This document shows, one piece after another, positions 61,654 to 64,000 of a stretch of DNA of 64,000 bases. A program made the position numbers and the translations under genes. The notes under the pieces were generated by a model. That model was not told the origin of the DNA, searched no databases, and saw only the letters and a list, made by a program, of their open reading frames with translations. The DNA is from Cymodocea nodosa (taxonomy: Eukaryota > Streptophyta > Magnoliopsida > Alismatales > Cymodoceaceae): assembly GCA_036874045.1 (NCBI GenBank), contig CM072343.1, forward strand, positions 18,000,001 to 18,064,000, read 5' to 3'. Positions within the stretch are counted from its first letter, which is position 1. Every line of letters begins with the position of its first letter.

Positions 61654-62289
61654 ATGGCGTCGTCCACCACCGTTAATATGATGGTTGCCACCATGTTCAT
61701 GGGCGCCCTGCTCCTGTTATTTTCACTTTACAACACCTACGGCAACTTGGAGCTGATGAAGTTCTTCCCGAGGCGGTCACTGCAAGTGGCGCAGCCTTCA
61801 TCCATGGCTCCAGCGCCAGCTCCCTCTGTGGCTTCCAATGCTTCGACCTCGTCTCACCCTCCGGCGCAAGCTCCCTCTGGGGCTTCCAATGCTTTTCCCC
61901 GACCTCGCTCTTCGACCTCGTCGCACCCTCCGGCGCATCCTCCCGCAGTGCACGTCGTGGCTTCCAACTCCTCCCACAACGCCACCCACCAGCATACCAG
62001 CCACAACGCCACCCACAACGTCAGCAGCTGTCCCGTCGACAGCCTCAACGTCGGCCTTTGCTTCGACGTGGTCGCCGGTCTGCTCAACGTCACTCTTGGG
62101 TTACCTCCGAATTACCCCTGCTGCTCCATATTCTTCGGCTTTCTCGACGCCGAGATCGCCTTCTGCTTCTGCACGACCTTGCCCGCCCGCGCCTTCGGCA
62201 TAGACGTCAACCTCCCCATCCGTCTAAGCGTCCTCCTCAACCGCTGCGGCAAGAATCCTCCTCCTGGTTTCGTGTGCTCTAGTAATTGA
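61654..62289 (+). CDS. Hybrid proline-rich protein with 8-Cys domain (locus H)
   Basis: Wall- or surface-directed protein of the hybrid proline-rich class (DC2.15/EARLI1-like), 211 aa, one exon. Residues 10-30 form a hydrophobic leader. Residues 45-124 are a Pro/Ala/Ser-rich, His- and Asn-containing region with an internal duplication (APS-ASN-STSSHPPA) and N-glycosylation sites (NAT, NVS). The 8-Cys domain follows with cysteines at 126, 136, 156, 157, 171, 173, 198 and 208. CPVDSLNVGLC, the CC pair and NRCGKNPPPGFVC match the family well. The CxC motif is CFC where CLC is usual. The start is the ATG at 61654, next to a TATA box at good distance and directly before the leader. It shares the 8-Cys fold superfamily with the LTPG cluster but is a separate branch. 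Confidence 0.92.
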   Translation: MASSTTVNMMVATMFMGALLLLFSLYNTYGNLELMKFFPRRSLQVAQPSSMAPAPAPSVASNASTSSHPPAQAPSGASNAFPRPRSSTSSHPPAHPPAVHVVASNSSHNATHQHTSHNATHNVSSCPVDSLNVGLCFDVVAGLLNVTLGLPPNYPCCSIFFGFLDAEIAFCFCTTLPARAFGIDVNLPIRLSVLLNRCGKNPPPGFVCSSN

Positions 62290-64000
62290 ATTCTAATCAT
62301 CATACTAATAATCATTTTGTATGCTTTATATCTACGAGTTGTACGCCATCCACGGTTGTATCTGCTTAATTCCCTTCATTAACAACTTGTTGGCGGAATA
62401 AGTACTCTCCCGTGATCGTCTTACCATTCAAAAATGTAATTTACGTATGCCAAAGAAATGAATGGAAGAAGCAATGGAGAATGTTGGAAATATTCTCGTC
62501 TCATTTACGTGGAAACTAAAACTAAGTTTGTATACATTGATTTTTTTATTAATCACCAATTAAATTTGAGTTAAAATTTCACGTAATATCAAGGTAGGTT
62601 TATGTACATCCATCATACTTATAAACAAATAAATAATTCGCAAGAAAAGGAACACATTGTGGAAATAGGCACACATCGTTTAAGTGGAGACTAAATTCGA
62701 TGTTATATATATTTTGATTCCCTCCGCTCATTATTTTAAGTTGAAATATGAAATATAAGATTTAAATTTCATTTTGGAAGCGGGGAAGAAATTAATTAAT
62801 TATTCTAGAGAATCTAGAACTGGAACCTGTGAGATGCTATAACTACACCATTTACTGCTATCCCAAGGAATCCCCACCTTCTTTGTTTTATGGTTTTGGT
62901 AGAGAAACACACTTTTCCCTTCCGAAAAGTGCCTGAATCCAGTGGTTGATTCAATTAAATTCCCCAAACATATGCGGAATGTGGGGCTACATTAAGAACC
63001 TCATCCATTCAAAGTAACACACCTCATAATTAGGATATAAAATGGCATGCCGTATGAAGAACCAAACGGCAGAGACCAATGAACCGGGACCAAATTTACA
63101 AACCAGGTGTGGGCCAAAATAATCAATGCATCCAAGCTCATACTGCTTTTCATTCAAGGCGGTTGGACCATATACTACTGATGAGGCAACACTCATAATA
63201 CATGCACATTAGTTAGTTTACGATCAGGAACACCACCGCCAATTTATTGTTCTTTTATGATCACAGATTTAAATCTATGATTTCTCCTTTTACAATCAAC
63301 TAAAACACCAATTAAGTAATTAAGTTTCTTCTTTTTAATTAGAGTCAGAAAGAAAAGTTCTTAATTAACAGAAAGAAGACAGAATTGACTCTATATTAAT
63401 AAGTGCACTAGTCCTAAAGCAAATGTCTACCATCTAGACTCAAACCAAATAGCAAATTCTTAACATCCAAGCTTTTAGACACTGGATCTTCGACTATTTC
63501 TACCTTCTAATTATGATTTAAGAGAAATCTGATTAGTCTAGATGGCTTGACTTTGTTGTCCAAATTATGTGCTTGCTAACATATCCTTAAAATGTGTCCT
63601 TGATAAAATTGTATTTTGTAGTTGTAAGACTTGTGATGTAAACAATGACACCATCACATATGGCATTAATGGTAGAAATATTTATTGGTGGCTGTCGCAA
63701 GACAGTATGGAAAACTGAAGATTGTTATTTTCTGGCAATAGATTTTGATTGGTTGATATGGTGATGGTGCCAACGGCAGAGATCTGTCATCCAATCTTTC
63801 GATATGGATCACCACCACTGGCTATGGTAAAGATTGAATGTAAGACTAAAGTTGCAAGACACCTAGGAAGACTAGACGTCAAGAATCTATTGTCTAGATT
63901 TATTAGATGGAAACTTTCCATTGTTCAAATTTTTGGATGGCAAATACCTGTGGTCTTGCCTCTCCATATGGTATTTCTGAACAAATGGTGGCATTCAAGT
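62290..64000. other. Intergenic to right edge, nothing recognised
   Basis: AT-rich sequence without a supported gene, RNA or repeat. The short frame near 63000-63200 resembles no family I know. Confidence 0.45.

Noticed and set aside
61838-62203. Several overlapping frames around the hybrid proline-rich gene
   Set aside because: Shadows of the GC-rich coding region in other frames; only the 61654-62289 frame has a leader and 8-Cys domain.
1-64000. tRNA, rRNA or microRNA genes
   Set aside because: None could be recognised by eye; only a tRNA-complementary primer-binding site (21219-21230) was seen. A structure-based scan would be needed to exclude them.

Overview
The window is nuclear DNA of a flowering plant. 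Genes have many introns, intergenic DNA is AT-rich, and retroelement and DNA-transposon debris is common. Coding exons that are GC-richer than their surroundings suggest a monocot, but the species cannot be fixed from sequence alone. Nearly all genes are split, so single reading frames understate them; exon models below were built by matching splice sites, reading phase and paralogues.

Layout. 1-5.3 kb: 5' half of an armadillo-repeat kinesin (ARK type) on the minus strand, running off the left edge. 9.2-45 kb: a cluster of lipid-transfer-protein (8-cysteine) genes, mostly GPI-anchored (LTPG/xylogen-like). I find five apparently intact loci (A 9245+, B 16668+, D 26719-, F 40161-, G 44709-), two decayed ones (C 23337-, E 31.5-31.9 kb-) and several orphan promoter or flank blocks with no gene body. 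The spaces hold a plastid ycf2 insertion, Copia remnants, a LINE-like RNase H fragment and four elements with terminal inverted repeats and 3-bp target duplications. 47.6-52 kb: a complete SKU5-like multicopper-oxidase homologue on the minus strand. 56.6-57.9 kb: a NIP-type aquaporin on the minus strand. 61.6-62.3 kb: an intronless hybrid proline-rich 8-cysteine protein on the plus strand.

The cluster is the most unusual part. Its genes share one architecture: exon 1 carries signal peptide and 8-Cys domain and ends in phase 1. It is followed by phase 1-1 Pro/Ser-rich linker exons and a terminal exon that often encodes a GPI-attachment tail. Because the linker exons are symmetric, they can be multiplied or swapped without breaking the frame. 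Locus F does this: a 497-bp unit holding one 111-nt Pro-rich exon is repeated four times in tandem, flanked by an older 87-nt version, giving a predicted 320-residue protein. Locus D instead lengthened its linker with a 30-bp repeat inside one exon. Locus B joins an F-like 5' part to a D-like 3' part.

Products of the cluster, the SKU5-like protein and the hybrid proline-rich protein are all predicted to enter the secretory pathway and act at the cell surface or wall, but nothing in the sequence shows that they work together.
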